Below are positions 63,913 to 64,000 of a stretch of 64,000 nt of DNA, one piece after another; the stretch's first letter is position 1, and each line of letters starts with the position of its first letter. The DNA is from an uncultured Sphingobacteriales bacterium (GTDB taxonomy: Bacteria; Bacteroidota; Bacteroidia; Chitinophagales; Chitinophagaceae), in NCBI GenBank assembly GCA_937991535.1, contig CALKHN010000110.1, forward strand, positions 5,299-69,298. The letters run 5' to 3'. The notes beneath the pieces are model-generated. The model was not told the DNA's origin. It did not search any database and saw only the letters and a list, made by a program, of their open reading frames with translations. Made by a program: the position numbers and the translations under genes.

Positions 63913-64000
63913 AGTCCACAAAAATAAGGGTTATTTGAGATTTGAGATCATTGCTGTCCGGTAAAAATAGAATAATTCTTTTTTCAAACGGCTGGTTGCG

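Overview
The window looks like chromosomal DNA of a Bacteroidota member, most likely Chitinophagaceae or a close relative. The pointers are two SusC/SusD pairs, one with an ECF sigma/FecR switch, DUF6520, DUF6132, DUF6624 and short RRM proteins, a Bacteroidota-type H1-like protein, an imuA-imuB-dnaE2 cassette, and AT-rich spacers. The assignment rests on protein families read by eye; no search was run.

Layout. 1-5.5 kb is a worn accessory segment: an IS66-type fragment, a C39-like fragment, a decayed dinB piece, a DUF6624 lipoprotein-like gene, a complete IS3 element (2133-3383, with terminal repeats and a 4-bp target duplication), and two surface-polysaccharide-type genes (GT32 and FkbM-like). 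6.0-12.1 kb on the minus strand is the mutagenic repair operon imuA-imuB-dnaE2-alkB with a palindromic operator candidate in front. 12.2-18.8 kb holds a VOC protein, a dinB broken by one amber codon, an unknown 583-aa protein with a nuclease-like motif, an H1-like protein and a RadC-type protein preceded by a strong nested inverted repeat.

19.4-26.7 kb is an uncharacterised cassette: a MauE/DoxX C-terminal remnant, a DUF6520 secreted peptide, SusD, SusC, a TlpA-like thioredoxin protein and a 49-aa membrane peptide. 27.0-30.1 kb has an XRE regulator with phased operator repeats, a type II toxin-antitoxin pair, and a group II intron whose 5' boundary sits just past a perfect terminator hairpin. 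30.1-34.0 kb is a graveyard: broken toxin, frameshifted NUMOD protein, broken response regulator and a second, more decayed copy of it.

34.0-41.2 kb is a defence island. A structured non-coding stretch, a 72-aa protein and an XRE regulator precede a retron-type reverse transcriptase. Ninety bases further on comes a short-Argonaute operon of SPARDA type (DUF4365-APAZ nuclease plus short pAgo, start and stop overlapping as ATGA). A 790-aa protein with a TIR/deoxyribosyltransferase-like N-terminus and a P-loop ATPase domain converges on it. The RT plus SPARDA arrangement is the most promising candidate for something new here.

41.5-43.6 kb is three broken genes in a row (RND adaptor, TlpA, DUF202). 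43.9-48.6 kb carries GIY-YIG, a Fic-like regulator with repeated operator boxes, YegP, a haem c lipoprotein, small membrane proteins and an AraC regulator. 48.8-61.0 kb is a nutrient-uptake locus: Gfo/Idh/MocA oxidoreductase, a giant ThuA-dehydrogenase-cupredoxin lipoprotein, an ECF sigma factor divergent from FecR, then SusC with an STN domain and SusD. 61-64 kb is core-like: two RRM proteins, small hypotheticals and prfB with its classical +1 frameshift.
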